Positions 1 to 9,438 of a stretch of 64,000 nt of DNA are shown in pieces. The stretch spans positions 744,001-808,000 of the forward strand of contig NZ_CP055157.1 in the NCBI RefSeq assembly GCF_013367775.1. The letters are read 5' to 3'. A model generated the notes under the pieces. It ran no database searches. It was not told the origin of the DNA and saw nothing but the letters and a program-made list of their open reading frames with translations. The position numbers and the translations under genes are program-made. Origin of the DNA: Microbulbifer sp. YPW1. Its GTDB lineage: Bacteria > Pseudomonadota > Gammaproteobacteria > Pseudomonadales > Cellvibrionaceae. Numbering within the stretch: the first letter of the stretch is position 1; each line of letters opens with the position of its first letter.

Positions 1-2011
1 AGTAATCGCCAAACTTGAATCCACCGGGCCCCAGGATCAGGGTGTTGTTCTGATGCCCCACGGGGGTCAGGAATGCGCAGGAAGCGCCGATAGCCACCGC
101 CATCAGGAAGCTGTCCGGGTTTACCTCAAGCTGCGCCGCGGCACTGAGTGCAATGGCGCACATCACCGCCGCGGTGGCCGCGTTGTTCATGAAATCCGAC
201 AGAGTCATGGTCACCACCAGGATCAGCACCAGCGCGATAACCGGGTTGCCCCGGGCCAGGTTATCCAGCATGGATTTAGCCACCAAATCCGCCGCCCCGG
301 TGGACTCCATTACTCCGGCAACGGCAATCAGCGCCCCCAGCAGTACAATTACCGAGCCGTCGATGGCCTCGTACATATTGCGTAGTGGCACTACCTTCAG
401 CGCCATAAACGCCACCGCACAGGTGGCGAAAGAGATGGCTGCCGGCAGCAGCCCAAAGGCCGCCCCGGCCACCGCCAGCGCCATGGCCACCAGCGCCACG
501 TAGGCCTTTTCCTTGTTGGGTATCGATATATCCCGCTGCGCCAGGGGAACACAGCGCTGTTCATTGGCGAAGTTGCGCAGGTTGGGCTCGGTTCCCATCA
601 TCAGCAGCGCATCCCCCGCCATCAGCGGTGTGGAACGCAGGCGCTTGACCGAGCGGCGGCCCTGACGGGACAGCGCCAGCAGGTTGATTTCATAACGGCC
701 AGCGAGACGCAGGTTCTCGGCACTGCGGCCGATCAGGAAGGAGTCCGGCATCACCACCAGCTCGCGCAGGGTGAGGTCCGCGCGATCCCTTGCGCGCTTT
801 TTCTCCTGCTCCTCTTCTTGTTTCTCGTCTTGTTTATCGTCTTCCTGCAGTTCTTGTTCGCTCCCTCGCGCCCCCTTTTTTTCCGCTTCTTTCGGTGGGG
901 CTGCGGACGCTGCGCTGGGCTGCCCGCTGTCGGCTCGGGTCAATTCGGGCGGAATCGTCACCTGTTCAGCTTCGCCATTCTTGCGAGCACTGCCATCGCT
1001 GGCAGCGGCCCTCGCCGGCGCTTGCTCCGCCTCACCGCTGGCCTCCTCGCCGCGCTCGCCACTGTCTTTGCGTTTGTTCTTGTCTTTGCCGTTTTGTTTC
1101 CCGTTGTCTTTGTCGGTTTCCTCCGCAGCGGGTGTCAGGCTAAGGCCCAGATTGGACAGCACCGCAGACAGGGACTCCGGTTCCGACTCGATCACCAGGA
1201 TGTCCCCCGCCCGCACCCGCAGTCCGGGCATGGCAGTGGAGACCCGCGCATTGTTGTGTACCAGCCCGATTACCTGGGCATCTTCATCGCCGATCATTTT
1301 CACCAGTTCGGCGAGGGACTTGCCGACGGCCGCACTCTTTTCCCCCACCAGCGCTTCGGTCAGGTAAGTACCGGTATCGAAGGATGCAGCGCCCGCCTGG
1401 GTACGCGCGGGCACCAGACGCCAACCGATCAGGGAAACAAACAACACCCCCACCAGCGCCACCACCAGCCCCACCGGGGTAAAGTCGAACATGCCGTAAC
1501 TGCCCGCCCCCGCACTCGCGCGAAAACCGGAGACAATCAGATTCGGCGGCGTGCCGATCAGGGTGGTCATTCCGCCGAGGATGGTGCCGAACGACAGCGG
1601 CATCAGCACCTTGCCCGGAGGCAGTTGGTAGCGATCGGCCAGGTCCGTGGCCACCGGCATCAAGAGCGCCATGGCACCCACGTTGTTCATAAAGCCAGAC
1701 ATACCGGCCCCCAGCGCAGTGAGCGTGGTAATTGCCAGGGTAATACCGCCCCGTCGCGGCATGACTTTATGCGCCAGAGCATCCATGGCGCCGGTATTCT
1801 GCAGCCCGCGGCTCAATATCAATACGCAGGCCACGGTCACCACCGCCGGGTGGCCAAAGCCGGTGAACGCATCCTCCGGTTCGATCAAACCGGCAAATAC
1901 GCAGGCCAGCAGGGACGCCAGCGCCACCATATCGTGACGCCAGGGGCCCCAGATAAACAGGACCACGGTAACCGCGAGAATCAGCAGGATGACAATCTGG
2001 TCGAGAGACAT
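1..2011 (-). CDS. SLC13/DASS-type anion permease with two RCK_C domains (3' end cut by window edge)
   Basis: Inner-membrane sodium- or proton-coupled anion (sulfate or dicarboxylate) transporter, by family. Reading leftward from the ATG at 2011, the protein opens with hydrophobic helices (start MSLDQIVILLIL), has an Asn-rich re-entrant segment (MNNVGAMALLMPVA) and a GTPPNLIVSG motif, as in SLC13 members. Two RCK/TrkA-C regulatory domains follow, at about residues 210-290 and 412-490, then a second transport half whose last visible residues are LGPGGFKFGDY. Odd: the two RCK_C domains are separated by about 120 residues of very charged Lys/Glu/Asp/Gln sequence, far longer than usual. The C-terminus lies beyond base 1. 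It follows the SDR gene on the same strand. The family is clear; the transported anion is unknown. Confidence 0.85.
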   Translation of the reverse strand, partial: MSLDQIVILLILAVTVVLFIWGPWRHDMVALASLLACVFAGLIEPEDAFTGFGHPAVVTVACVLILSRGLQNTGAMDALAHKVMPRRGGITLAITTLTALGAGMSGFMNNVGAMALLMPVATDLADRYQLPPGKVLMPLSFGTILGGMTTLIGTPPNLIVSGFRASAGAGSYGMFDFTPVGLVVALVGVLFVSLIGWRLVPARTQAGAASFDTGTYLTEALVGEKSAAVGKSLAELVKMIGDEDAQVIGLVHNNARVSTAMPGLRVRAGDILVIESEPESLSAVLSNLGLSLTPAAEETDKDNGKQNGKDKNKRKDSGERGEEASGEAEQAPARAAASDGSARKNGEAEQVTIPPELTRADSGQPSAASAAPPKEAEKKGARGSEQELQEDDKQDEKQEEEQEKKRARDRADLTLRELVVMPDSFLIGRSAENLRLAGRYEINLLALSRQGRRSVKRLRSTPLMAGDALLMMGTEPNLRNFANEQRCVPLAQRDISIPNKEKAYVALVAMALAVAGAAFGLLPAAISFATCAVAFMALKVVPLRNMYEAIDGSVIVLLGALIAVAGVMESTGAADLVAKSMLDNLARGNPVIALVLILVVTMTLSDFMNNAATAAVMCAIALSAAAQLEVNPDSFLMAVAIGASCAFLTPVGHQNNTLILGPGGFKFGDY

Positions 2012-2164
2012 GGAGTATTAGGATTTCCGGCATCTGGCGCCCGAGGAAAATCATCGGGCCAATCACAAACATAGTGGATTTGTCGCGCTGCGCCCGGATG
2101 TGGACGCAGAGCGTGCAGCGGAAGTCACATGAAGGAGGAAACCTGCGCAGACATGCGCAGAGGA

Positions 2165-3094
2165 TTAATTGGAGACGTGCAGCCTTTTAAGCCCGAAGCG
2201 CTTGGACAGCAGTCGATCGCGCAGCCAGCGCGGCAGCCAGCGGGCCACCCAGGGCAGCAGGCGGCTTTTGTTGCCGATACGCAACAGGGTGGCCGGCCGT
2301 TTGCGCAGTAACTCCGCAGCCAGGTGTTTGGCCAGGTCCCTCGCCAAAGTGGCATTCTGCTGGGATTCCACTGCGCGCGCGCGCACGTGGTCTTCACTGC
2401 GTTTGTACCAGGAATCCGGGGCCAGCAGGCCACGCAGGGAAATCTCCGCATGGCGCCCGAACTCGGAGGCAATCGCCCCCGGCTGCACCGTCACCACGCG
2501 GATACCAAAAGGTTTCAGCTCAAGGCGCAGCACATCGGACAGGGTGTGCAGGGCGGATTTGGATGCGCAATAGGCGCCGGAGAACGGCGTCGGCATCACA
2601 CCGGAAACCGAGCCGATATTGCAGATGATGCCGTGACCACGGGATTTGAGCAGCGGCGCACAGGCTCGCGCCAGGGCCATGGGGGCGAACACATTGGTGC
2701 GGAACTGGGCTTCCAGAGTGCGGGTATCCAGTTCCAGCAGCGGTCCCATCTGGCCGTACCCAGCATTGTTTACCAGAATATCCAGGCGGCCATAGGCGGT
2801 CTTGATCGCGTGTACCACGCGGTTGATATCCGCCTGCGAGTTCACATCCAGGGACTCGGTGGCAATACCCACGTCTGCCAGTTCCTGCAGGCTCTCCGCG
2901 CGCCGCGCGGTAGCAATAACGATGGTGCCACGACTGTGCAGGGCGAGCGCCAGTTCGCGCCCGATACCGCTGGAGCAACCGGTGATCAGCGCCACCCGGT
3001 CCGGGACCACGTATCCGCGTCCGATCTGGGCCAGGCTCTCGACGGCGAAAGCGTGATCGGAGGGACGAAACCGGTTGGCGGGGGGCTTGCTCAC
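2165..3094 (-). CDS. SDR-family short-chain dehydrogenase/reductase
   Basis: A 309-residue cytosolic NAD(P)-dependent oxidoreductase of the classical SDR type. The cofactor motif TGCSSGIG is at residues 38-45, NNAG near residue 118, and the catalytic Ser with YCASK near residue 182. The roughly 30-residue N-terminal extension before the Rossmann fold and the Lys/Arg-rich C-terminus (WLPRWLRDRLLSKRFG) are longer than in the shortest SDRs; the latter may be a membrane-associating helix. The ATG at 3094 is preceded by GGAG at 8 nt. It lies 42 nt downstream of the VOC gene, probably in the same transcript. Substrate unknown. Confidence 0.88.
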   Translation of the reverse strand: MSKPPANRFRPSDHAFAVESLAQIGRGYVVPDRVALITGCSSGIGRELALALHSRGTIVIATARRAESLQELADVGIATESLDVNSQADINRVVHAIKTAYGRLDILVNNAGYGQMGPLLELDTRTLEAQFRTNVFAPMALARACAPLLKSRGHGIICNIGSVSGVMPTPFSGAYCASKSALHTLSDVLRLELKPFGIRVVTVQPGAIASEFGRHAEISLRGLLAPDSWYKRSEDHVRARAVESQQNATLARDLAKHLAAELLRKRPATLLRIGNKSRLLPWVARWLPRWLRDRLLSKRFGLKRLHVSN

Positions 3095-3136
3095 GTTACT
3101 GCTCCAATACTGCGTCCAATAAACTCGGTCCGGGGT

Positions 3137-3508
3137 TTATGTCAGTTTGAAGTGGGGGTTTTCGATCAGGCCGAAAACGTTGCCGTACGGGTCGAGGAAA
3201 CTGGCCATCAGTATGCCTTCTCCCACATCGACAATCTCACCGTGCTGGCGTGCACCCAGGCTGTTGATCCGCTCCACCTGGGAGGCGATATCTTCAACGC
3301 CCCAGTAAGCCACAACTCCATCGGCACGGCTGGTCACATTGCGCGCATCCGGATCCAGCCCCAACTCGAAACCGCCGACGTTGAAGCCCACATAGCACTC
3401 GGCTTCAAAGTAAGGATCGATTTCCAACAGCGTGGTGTACCACGCCTTGGCCTCTTCCAGGTTTGGCACGCCGTAGATGACACTGCGCACCCCCAAAAAC
3501 TGACTCAC
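3137..3508 (-). CDS. VOC-family (glyoxalase/bleomycin-resistance fold) protein
   Basis: A 123-residue single-domain vicinal oxygen chelate protein. It has the typical opening (RSVIYGVPNLEEAKAWYTTLL) and closing (MASFLDPYGNVFGLIENP) of the glyoxalase-like fold, with the final Glu in the usual metal-ligand position. The start is a GTG with a very strong ribosome binding site (GGAGGAGGT, 6 nt spacing). An upstream position in a transcript with the SDR suggests a small-molecule detoxification or modification role, but this is inference. Members range from lyases to binding proteins, so no reaction is assigned. Confidence 0.85.
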   Translation of the reverse strand: MSQFLGVRSVIYGVPNLEEAKAWYTTLLEIDPYFEAECYVGFNVGGFELGLDPDARNVTSRADGVVAYWGVEDIASQVERINSLGARQHGEIVDVGEGILMASFLDPYGNVFGLIENPHFKLT

Positions 3509-3588
3509 CTCAGACCTCCTCCTGGAGATTTGTTTCCTGAGCTGTCACCGCTTTGCTCTTGTATGTTTTTTGTTCGCCGGCAAACGGA

Positions 3589-3957
3589 CTACTGAAGCTC
3601 CTGCTCCAGCTGCTCGAGAAGGTCCAGAGGTTCTATCTCCTCACCCTCCAAATCCGCATTCCAGTTGATGCCCACCAGTAATACATCTTCATGCATACCG
3701 GTCAGCCAGTCATCCATAAACTCTTCGAGGTCGACGGGTACTACCTGATAGTCCGCCCAGTCGTCGGCAACATGCGCCTCGGCGAATTCCCGCTGGGACC
3801 AGAAAGGCATGACATCGGTGTCAGCATGACGCTCCGATTCACACAGCGCAAACCCCTCTTCCCCTTCCAGGGCCCACACGCACCCCTGCTCTACCGCTTC
3901 CGGTAAAAAGCGGTCGCAGTTTTCCTCAAAATCTTCTCCGAGCGGTTCCAATTCCAT
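3589..3957 (-). CDS. DUF2750 family protein
   Basis: A 122-residue acidic cytosolic protein of unknown function matching the DUF2750 pattern: Trp/Asp-rich, with GCVWALEGEEGFALCES, MPFWSQREFAE and a closing LLVGINWN followed by an acidic tail. The frame is open well upstream, but the ATG at 3957 (start MELEPLGEDF) has an AAGG element 10 nt before it and fits the family length, so the Cys-rich upstream reading is not taken as coding. It stands alone, divergent from the pullulanase. Confidence 0.75.
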   Translation of the reverse strand: MELEPLGEDFEENCDRFLPEAVEQGCVWALEGEEGFALCESERHADTDVMPFWSQREFAEAHVADDWADYQVVPVDLEEFMDDWLTGMHEDVLLVGINWNADLEGEEIEPLDLLEQLEQELQ

Positions 3958-4624
3958 ACCGGCTAGCCTTAAAAGTGATTTTCGCAGTTTACGCCAGAAT
4001 GGCCCGGATAAGTAGAAACTTGCGCTGATCCGTAGGCTGCCCGAGACACCCTGTGGGCACAGGATCCCGGATAAAACAGCGGTGTGGGAGCACGCGGTCG
4101 CAGAGAGAATCAGACAAGGGGAACGGAAGTGAAGGTACAGGACCGCGCCAGGAAAGTGCGGCTCAGGCCCGGAAACAGGGGCGAAACAAAAGTGGCAGAA
4201 AAACAAAAGCCGGCATTATGCCGGCCTTTATATCGGAGCGCTGAGGGTACATCACCTTTCTCGACCCTCAGCAATCAGATAACTTTGAGTATAGACGTAC
4301 TCACTGAACCCGCCATCCCATCAGTTGACTGTTTTGCCCTTCCCTGGCAAGCAGCGGGTGCAACGTCTTGCTCGAGTACAGAATGGCGTTAATTGGTTTC
4401 TTTCAGATGACGCTTTTATGAAGGGTTTGTGACAGTGTCAGCGGATACCAGCCCCTCCCATCCTCCCGACCAATCGCTTCCTGAACCTCCCTACCTCTGG
4501 CGCCGCTTTCATTCACCCTCCCTCGGGGAGGAGGCAGTCCGGCGCAATATTCCGTCCAATGATCCCGGGGAAGCGATGTCCCCGATTTCGAGCTGAATAA
4601 CAATAACCAACCAGAGAGACCCTA
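3958..4624. other. 667-nt divergent intergenic region with two stem-loops
   Basis: No convincing protein gene. It holds the promoter regions of the DUF2750 gene (minus) and the pullulanase gene (plus). A terminator-like hairpin lies at 4209-4225 and an 8-bp stem (CTGAGGGT/ACCCTCAG) at 4241-4271. A G-rich palindrome (CCTCCCTCGGGGAGG, about 4517-4531) lies in the presumed pullulanase leader. Confidence 0.6.
4195..4225 (-). terminator. orphan terminator-like hairpin
   Basis: The stem GCCGGCA-TTA-TGCCGGC (4209-4225) is followed on the minus strand by a T-rich run (TTTTGTTTTTC). No annotated gene lies directly upstream on either strand, so it may end an unannotated small RNA transcribed leftward from the 4.2-4.6 kb region. 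Confidence 0.45.
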
Positions 4625-7600
4625 ATGCAAGCGACGCTATCCACGCCCGCTGGCCTGCTGCTGGCCGCCAGTCTGTTATCCCACGCCATTTTTGACGCCA
4701 ACCGGGCCCAGGCCTCAGACACCCCGAGCCCCACCATGGTGGGAATTCCCGGCAACCTGCAGGAAGCCATCGGTTGCCCCGGCAACTGGCAGCCCGACTG
4801 CCCCAGCACGCAACTGACTTACGATGCCAGCGACGACAAATGGCAGGGCACGTTTACCGTACCCGCCGGTAACTGGGAATACAAAGCAGCGCTGAACGGC
4901 GGCTGGGAAGAGAACTACGGTGCAAACGGCTACCGTAACGGCGCCAATATCGGATTGCAGCTGGGTGAGAGTCGCGCGGTAAAGTTCTATTACGACCACG
5001 AGAGCCACTGGATTACCAGCAACGTCAACAGCACCATCGCCACCGTTGCCGGCAATTTCCAGAACGCCCTCGGCTGCCCCGGCAACTGGCAACCGGACTG
5101 CCTGCGCAGCTGGATGCAGGACAGCGATGGGGACGGCATCTACACATTGCTCACCACAGAGATTCCCGCTGGCAGCTACGAATTCAAGGTCGCCCTGAAT
5201 GAGGGCTGGAACGAAAGCTATGGCAACGGCGGCGGCAACGTGCCGTTTACCGTTGCTGAAGACGGCGACGAGATCTATTTCGCTTTCGATGCCAACAGCA
5301 AACAGGTCATTGTCAGCACCAACGGTATTCCCCGCGGGGATCTCACCCAGGAGAAAGCCCACTGGCTGGATACATCCCATTTCGCGTGGAATATCAGCCC
5401 CGCCGAAGGGGATCAGGTCAGGCTTCTGTACAGTGCCGATGGCACACTTCAGATCACACCGGACGGCATTGCCTCAGACCGCAGCTTTCCTCTGCAGGCA
5501 GTGAGTGGGCTGTCGGAATCGAGCCAGCAGAAGTTCCCCCACCTGGCAGGACAGACAGCGTTCGCGCTAACGGACCAGGTTCCGCTCGCCGAGCTGGTAA
5601 CCGGCCAGCTCGCACTCGCGCTTTATGACAGCGAAGGCAACCTGAAAGATGCCACCGGTATCCAGCTCGCGGGCCTGCTGGACGAAGCTTTTTACTACGA
5701 CGGCAAACTCGGTGCCCAGGTTGCGCCGGGCAGCATCGACTTTGCGCTGTGGGCACCCACCGCACGCTCGGTAAAACTACATCTGTTTACCACTCCGGGA
5801 TCTGACACCGCCGATATGGTGGTGAATATGACCCAGCAGGACGGTGCGTGGCAGGCCAGCGTCGGCAAAGAATGGGACCGCGCTTACTACCTGTATGAAG
5901 TGGAGGTGTTTTCCTATTTTTCCGATGCCATGGAAACCAACCTGGTGACAGATCCCTACTCACTCGGCCTATCGATGAATAGCGGCAAGAGTCAGATCAT
6001 CAACCTGGATGACCGCGACCTGCAGCCCCGCGCCTGGCAACGATTGCACAAACCTGCGCTGGAAAACCCCGAAGATATTTCCGTATACGAATTACATGTG
6101 CGGGATTTTTCCATCAAAGATCAAACGGTCCCGGCGAGCGAGCGCGGCACCTTCAAGGCCTTCACCCGCCGCAGCAGCGACGGCATGCAGCACCTGAAAA
6201 AACTTGCCCAGGCCGGCATGACCCATATCCACCTGCTACCCGCATTCGACTTCGCCACGGTCAATGAAGATAAAAGCCAGCAACAGGAACCCTCCAACCT
6301 GGACGCCTTTGCTGCGGACAGTAGCGAGCAACAAGCGGCGGTCAACGCGGTTCGCGATAGCGACGGTTTCAACTGGGGATACGATCCCCTGCACTTCACT
6401 GTTCCCGAGGGCAGCTACGCTACCGATGCCAACGGCCCCACACGAATCCGCGAATTCCGGGAAATGGTACAGGGGCTTTCCCGCTCCGGCCTGCGCGTGG
6501 TCATGGATGTGGTTTACAACCACACCAGCTCCTACGGCCAGTACCAGAATTCCATTCTGGATAAAATCGTTCCCGGCTACTACCACCGCCGCAACAGTGA
6601 AGGCGGCGTGGAGATGAGCAGCTGCTGTGCAAACACCGCCAGCGAGCATCGCATGATGGAAAAGTTGATGCTCGACTCCATGGAGATATGGGCGAAAGAC
6701 TACAAGGTTGACGGATTTCGCTTCGACCTGATGGGACACCACAGCCTCGACAATATTCTGAAGACCCGCGCCATGCTCGACGCCCTCACCCCGGCTAACG
6801 CCGGAGTGGATGGCAAATCCATCTACCTCTACGGTGAGGGTTGGAACTTTGGCGAAGTAGTCGACGATGCACGCTTTGTCCAGGCGCGCCAGGGCAATAT
6901 GGCTGGCAGCGGCGTGGGTACCTTCAACGATCGCCTGCGCGACAGCGTACGCGGCGGCAATCCTTTTGGCGGCTTTGAGGAACAGGGATTCGGCACCGGA
7001 TTGTTTACCGACAGCAACGGCAAGTTCTGGGGCGACGAGCGTCAGACTCTGCTGACCCTCGCCGACAAGGTACGCGTTTCTCTCGCCGGCAACCTGAAGC
7101 AATACCGCTTTACGGATTCCTACGGCAATACCACCACAGGCGAGAAGCTTGTCTACAACGGCCAGCCCACGGGCTACACTGGCGACCCGCAGGAATCCAT
7201 CAACTACATTGCCGCCCACGACAATGAAACGCTGTTTGACGGCATTCAGATCAAGGCCAACAGCACCGCAACCATTGAAGACCGCGCACGTATTCAGACG
7301 TTCAGTAACTCACTGGTGTTATTCGCCCAGGGCATACCGTTTATCCACGCGGGCCAGGACTTCCTGCGCTCCAAATCCATGGATCGCGACAGTTACAATT
7401 CCGGTGACTGGTTCAATGCCATCGACTTCACGTTTGAGCAGGGCAACTGGGGCAAGGGCTTGCCTATTGCGGATAAAAACGAGGACAGCTGGTGGATTAT
7501 GCAGCCACTTCTGGCCAACCCGGACCTGGCACCGCAAAAAGACCACCGCGAATTCAGCGCTGCGATTTTCCGCGAGCAACTCGCCATCCGCAACAGCTCG

Positions 7601-8035
7601 CCACTGTTCCGTTTGACCACGGCAGAGGAAGTGCAACAGCATGTTAGCTTCCTGAATACCGGTCCGGAACAGGTTCCCGGTTTGATTGCGATGCAGCTGG
7701 AAGACTCCGCCGGCCAGATCGACCGCCGCTATGGGCGTATCGTGGTGCTGTTCAACGGCGACAAAGAGACCGTTACTTTCACTGACGATACGCTTATCGG
7801 CTCTCATCTGAAGTTGCATCCGATGCAGCGCCACTCTGCAGACCACGAGTTACGTTTTGCTGACTTCGATCGAGAATCTGGAACCTTCACACTGCCGGGT
7901 CGAACCAGCGCGGTGTTCGTAGAAAACCGGCACGCTGGTAAAAAAGAAAAACTGAAGGACAAAATTGAAGAGATAAAACAGGAGAAGAAGGAAAAGCTAC
8001 AGGGCTTTTTCGATTTCCTGAAATCTCTTTTCTAA
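4625..8035 (+). CDS. secreted pullulanase-type alpha-1,6-glucosidase (GH13) with twin X25-like modules and CBM48
   Basis: Debranching enzyme of 1136 residues cutting alpha-1,6 bonds in pullulan, glycogen or starch. Order: signal peptide (residues 1-31, ending ANRAQA); two tandem X25/SusE-like modules at about 38-130 and 137-225, each with GCPGNWQPDC; a linker domain; CBM48 at about 355-440 (IDFALWAPTARSVKLHLF); GH13 barrel from about 487. Catalytic signature: nucleophile Asp in GFRFDLMGHH (near 701), acid/base Glu in LYGEGWNFGE (near 738), transition-state Asp in AAHDNE (near 865), and the NWGYDP debranching motif. Odd: the last 30-35 residues are a Lys/Glu helix (KKEKLKDKIEEIKQEKKEK) ending FFDFLKSLF. 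It stands alone, with no maltodextrin transport genes nearby. AGAGAG lies before the ATG. Confidence 0.93.
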   Translation: MQATLSTPAGLLLAASLLSHAIFDANRAQASDTPSPTMVGIPGNLQEAIGCPGNWQPDCPSTQLTYDASDDKWQGTFTVPAGNWEYKAALNGGWEENYGANGYRNGANIGLQLGESRAVKFYYDHESHWITSNVNSTIATVAGNFQNALGCPGNWQPDCLRSWMQDSDGDGIYTLLTTEIPAGSYEFKVALNEGWNESYGNGGGNVPFTVAEDGDEIYFAFDANSKQVIVSTNGIPRGDLTQEKAHWLDTSHFAWNISPAEGDQVRLLYSADGTLQITPDGIASDRSFPLQAVSGLSESSQQKFPHLAGQTAFALTDQVPLAELVTGQLALALYDSEGNLKDATGIQLAGLLDEAFYYDGKLGAQVAPGSIDFALWAPTARSVKLHLFTTPGSDTADMVVNMTQQDGAWQASVGKEWDRAYYLYEVEVFSYFSDAMETNLVTDPYSLGLSMNSGKSQIINLDDRDLQPRAWQRLHKPALENPEDISVYELHVRDFSIKDQTVPASERGTFKAFTRRSSDGMQHLKKLAQAGMTHIHLLPAFDFATVNEDKSQQQEPSNLDAFAADSSEQQAAVNAVRDSDGFNWGYDPLHFTVPEGSYATDANGPTRIREFREMVQGLSRSGLRVVMDVVYNHTSSYGQYQNSILDKIVPGYYHRRNSEGGVEMSSCCANTASEHRMMEKLMLDSMEIWAKDYKVDGFRFDLMGHHSLDNILKTRAMLDALTPANAGVDGKSIYLYGEGWNFGEVVDDARFVQARQGNMAGSGVGTFNDRLRDSVRGGNPFGGFEEQGFGTGLFTDSNGKFWGDERQTLLTLADKVRVSLAGNLKQYRFTDSYGNTTTGEKLVYNGQPTGYTGDPQESINYIAAHDNETLFDGIQIKANSTATIEDRARIQTFSNSLVLFAQGIPFIHAGQDFLRSKSMDRDSYNSGDWFNAIDFTFEQGNWGKGLPIADKNEDSWWIMQPLLANPDLAPQKDHREFSAAIFREQLAIRNSSPLFRLTTAEEVQQHVSFLNTGPEQVPGLIAMQLEDSAGQIDRRYGRIVVLFNGDKETVTFTDDTLIGSHLKLHPMQRHSADHELRFADFDRESGTFTLPGRTSAVFVENRHAGKKEKLKDKIEEIKQEKKEKLQGFFDFLKSLF

Positions 8036-8062
8036 TACTTCGAACGAAGCAGGATAGCTGAA

Positions 8063-8090
8063 GCGAAGGTCCTGATATCGGGACCTTCGC
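8063..8090. terminator. stem-loop between convergent pullulanase and ribA genes
   Basis: A perfect 10-bp stem (GCGAAGGTCC/GGACCTTCGC) with an 8-nt loop lies between the two stop codons. It has no T-run on either strand, so it could be a weak bidirectional terminator or an mRNA 3'-end stabiliser. Confidence 0.5.
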
Positions 8091-8137
8091 ATTCCAGTGT
8101 TGCGCCTTAGTGGCGCTTTGGGAGTAAAGAGAGGAAG

Positions 8138-8746
8138 TTACTTTTCTGAACTCTCTTCATCGTCAAAGAGATGTCCCAGCTTACCCTTCTTGGTAGAAAG
8201 ATAATTGGTGTTGTGCGGGTTGCGACCACTTTGATGCGGCAGGCGTTCAGTGACCTCGACTCCCAGATCTTCCAGCGCCTTTACCTTGCGCGGATTGTTC
8301 GTCATCAGGCGGATGGACTTGATGCCCAGGTGATCGATCATCGGCTTCAGGATCGAATAATCACGCATATCTGCACCAAAGCCCAGACGCTCATTCGCCT
8401 CTACCGTATCCGCTCCGCAATCCTGCAACTTGTATGCGCGGATCTTGTTCAGCAGGCCGATTCCGCGTCCCTCCTGGCGCAGGTAAAACACCGCACCGCG
8501 CCCCTCCGTCGCAATCCGGTGCAACGCATACTGTAACTGCGCACCGCAGTCACAGCGCAAAGAAAACAGCGCATCGCCGGTCAGGCACTCCGAGTGAATA
8601 CGGGCCAGTACCGGCGCATCGGTATCCAGATCACCCATGCTCAGAACGACATGTTCCTTGCCGGTTTCCACTTCCTCGAAACCGTGCATCTCAAACATTC
8701 CCCAGGAAGTGGGAAGCTTTGAGGATTCCACATAACGAATGGTCAA
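8138..8746 (-). CDS. ribA: GTP cyclohydrolase II
   Basis: Converts GTP to 2,5-diamino-6-ribosylamino-pyrimidinone phosphate, formate and pyrophosphate, the first step of riboflavin synthesis (zinc enzyme, cytosol). The zinc Cys triad is intact in [17 protein letters not shown], followed by [16 protein letters not shown] and [13 protein letters not shown]. The TTG at 8746 is preferred as start: GAGGT precedes it by 6 nt and the product ([15 protein letters not shown]) then aligns with the E. coli RibA N-terminus, giving 202 residues. An ATG at 8782 (214 residues) overlaps the upstream stop as ATGA and is the alternative. It is the last gene of the rib-thiL-pgpA run and supplies the GCHII activity that the RibBX-type protein lacks. 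Confidence 0.92.
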   Translation of the reverse strand: MTIRYVESSKLPTSWGMFEMHGFEEVETGKEHVVLSMGDLDTDAPVLARIHSECLTGDALFSLRCDCGAQLQYALHRIATEGRGAVFYLRQEGRGIGLLNKIRAYKLQDCGADTVEANERLGFGADMRDYSILKPMIDHLGIKSIRLMTNNPRKVKALEDLGVEVTERLPHQSGRNPHNTNYLSTKKGKLGHLFDDEESSEK

Positions 8747-8778
8747 ACTGATACCTCGCGTTCCATCAAAATTCGTCA

Positions 8779-9426
8779 TCAATCGCGCGCGCGCAGCAGT
8801 AACAGGCCGTCCTGTTGCTGCATATCCACGCGGCTCAAAAAACTGTTACCCAGCAGAGTCACCTGCGGGAAATCATTGCCAAGTACCGTCGCATCCACAT
8901 TGTGCACGGTGATACCGCCAATGGTGACGCTGGAGAGCTGTAACTTGTATGCGCGCTCAATACCGCTGGCCGTAGACACCGTCATCGGCTGCGCACGGGC
9001 CAGGTCCAGACCGAGACTTTTCGCGGTGGGGTAATTAAACGCAATGCTGGTCGCACCGGTGTCCACCATGACATTGACCCGGCGCCCATTGATCCAGGCT
9101 ACGGTACTGTAGTGACCGCCACCGTCGGCGCTGAGTCGAACCTCCGCTCGCTCAACCGTTGCATAATTGGCGGCGACGGGCGCGGCCAGGGTCAGCTTCT
9201 GTGCGCGGCCATCGATCTCTACCAGCGCATGCTCACTGGTGACTGATACCAGCTTTACCCCCTCAGGTGAGGTCTTACCGGATTTCAGCATGCGCCGCTT
9301 GCCATCGATCTCAAACATGGCGCTGCTGCCGAAGATCGCCTGCAGGCGGACCTCCGCGGCCGAGACAAGTCCCGGCACGCCGGCCGCCAGTGCCGTCAGT
9401 ACAAAGCCTGTTACCAATCTTTTCAT
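8779..9426 (-). CDS. retropepsin-like clan AA aspartic protease (TIGR02281-like)
   Basis: A 215-residue exported or membrane-anchored protein. The signal peptide is [16 protein letters not shown] to about residue 23. An SH3-like region with [20 protein letters not shown] precedes a single-lobe aspartyl protease domain with [15 protein letters not shown] (catalytic DTG) near residues 117-130 and [17 protein letters not shown]. Such domains work as dimers. Its stop overlaps the upstream candidate ATG of ribA, and pgpA lies 12 nt before it, so it is part of the same transcript. Its role is unknown. Confidence 0.85.
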   Translation of the reverse strand: MKRLVTGFVLTALAAGVPGLVSAAEVRLQAIFGSSAMFEIDGKRRMLKSGKTSPEGVKLVSVTSEHALVEIDGRAQKLTLAAPVAANYATVERAEVRLSADGGGHYSTVAWINGRRVNVMVDTGATSIAFNYPTAKSLGLDLARAQPMTVSTASGIERAYKLQLSSVTIGGITVHNVDATVLGNDFPQVTLLGNSFLSRVDMQQQDGLLLLRARD

Positions 9427-9438
9427 GGGCTTCCTGCC

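Noticed and set aside
818..2074. 418-codon open frame on the plus strand
   Set aside because: It is the antisense shadow of the SLC13 permease: the minus-strand reading gives transport and RCK_C motifs, while the plus frame is His/Arg/Gln-rich without family features.
4525..4534. GGGGAGGAGG, resembling a MalT box, before the pullulanase
   Set aside because: A single G-rich match in a G/C-rich leader, without the pairs or arrays MalT needs and without other maltose genes nearby.
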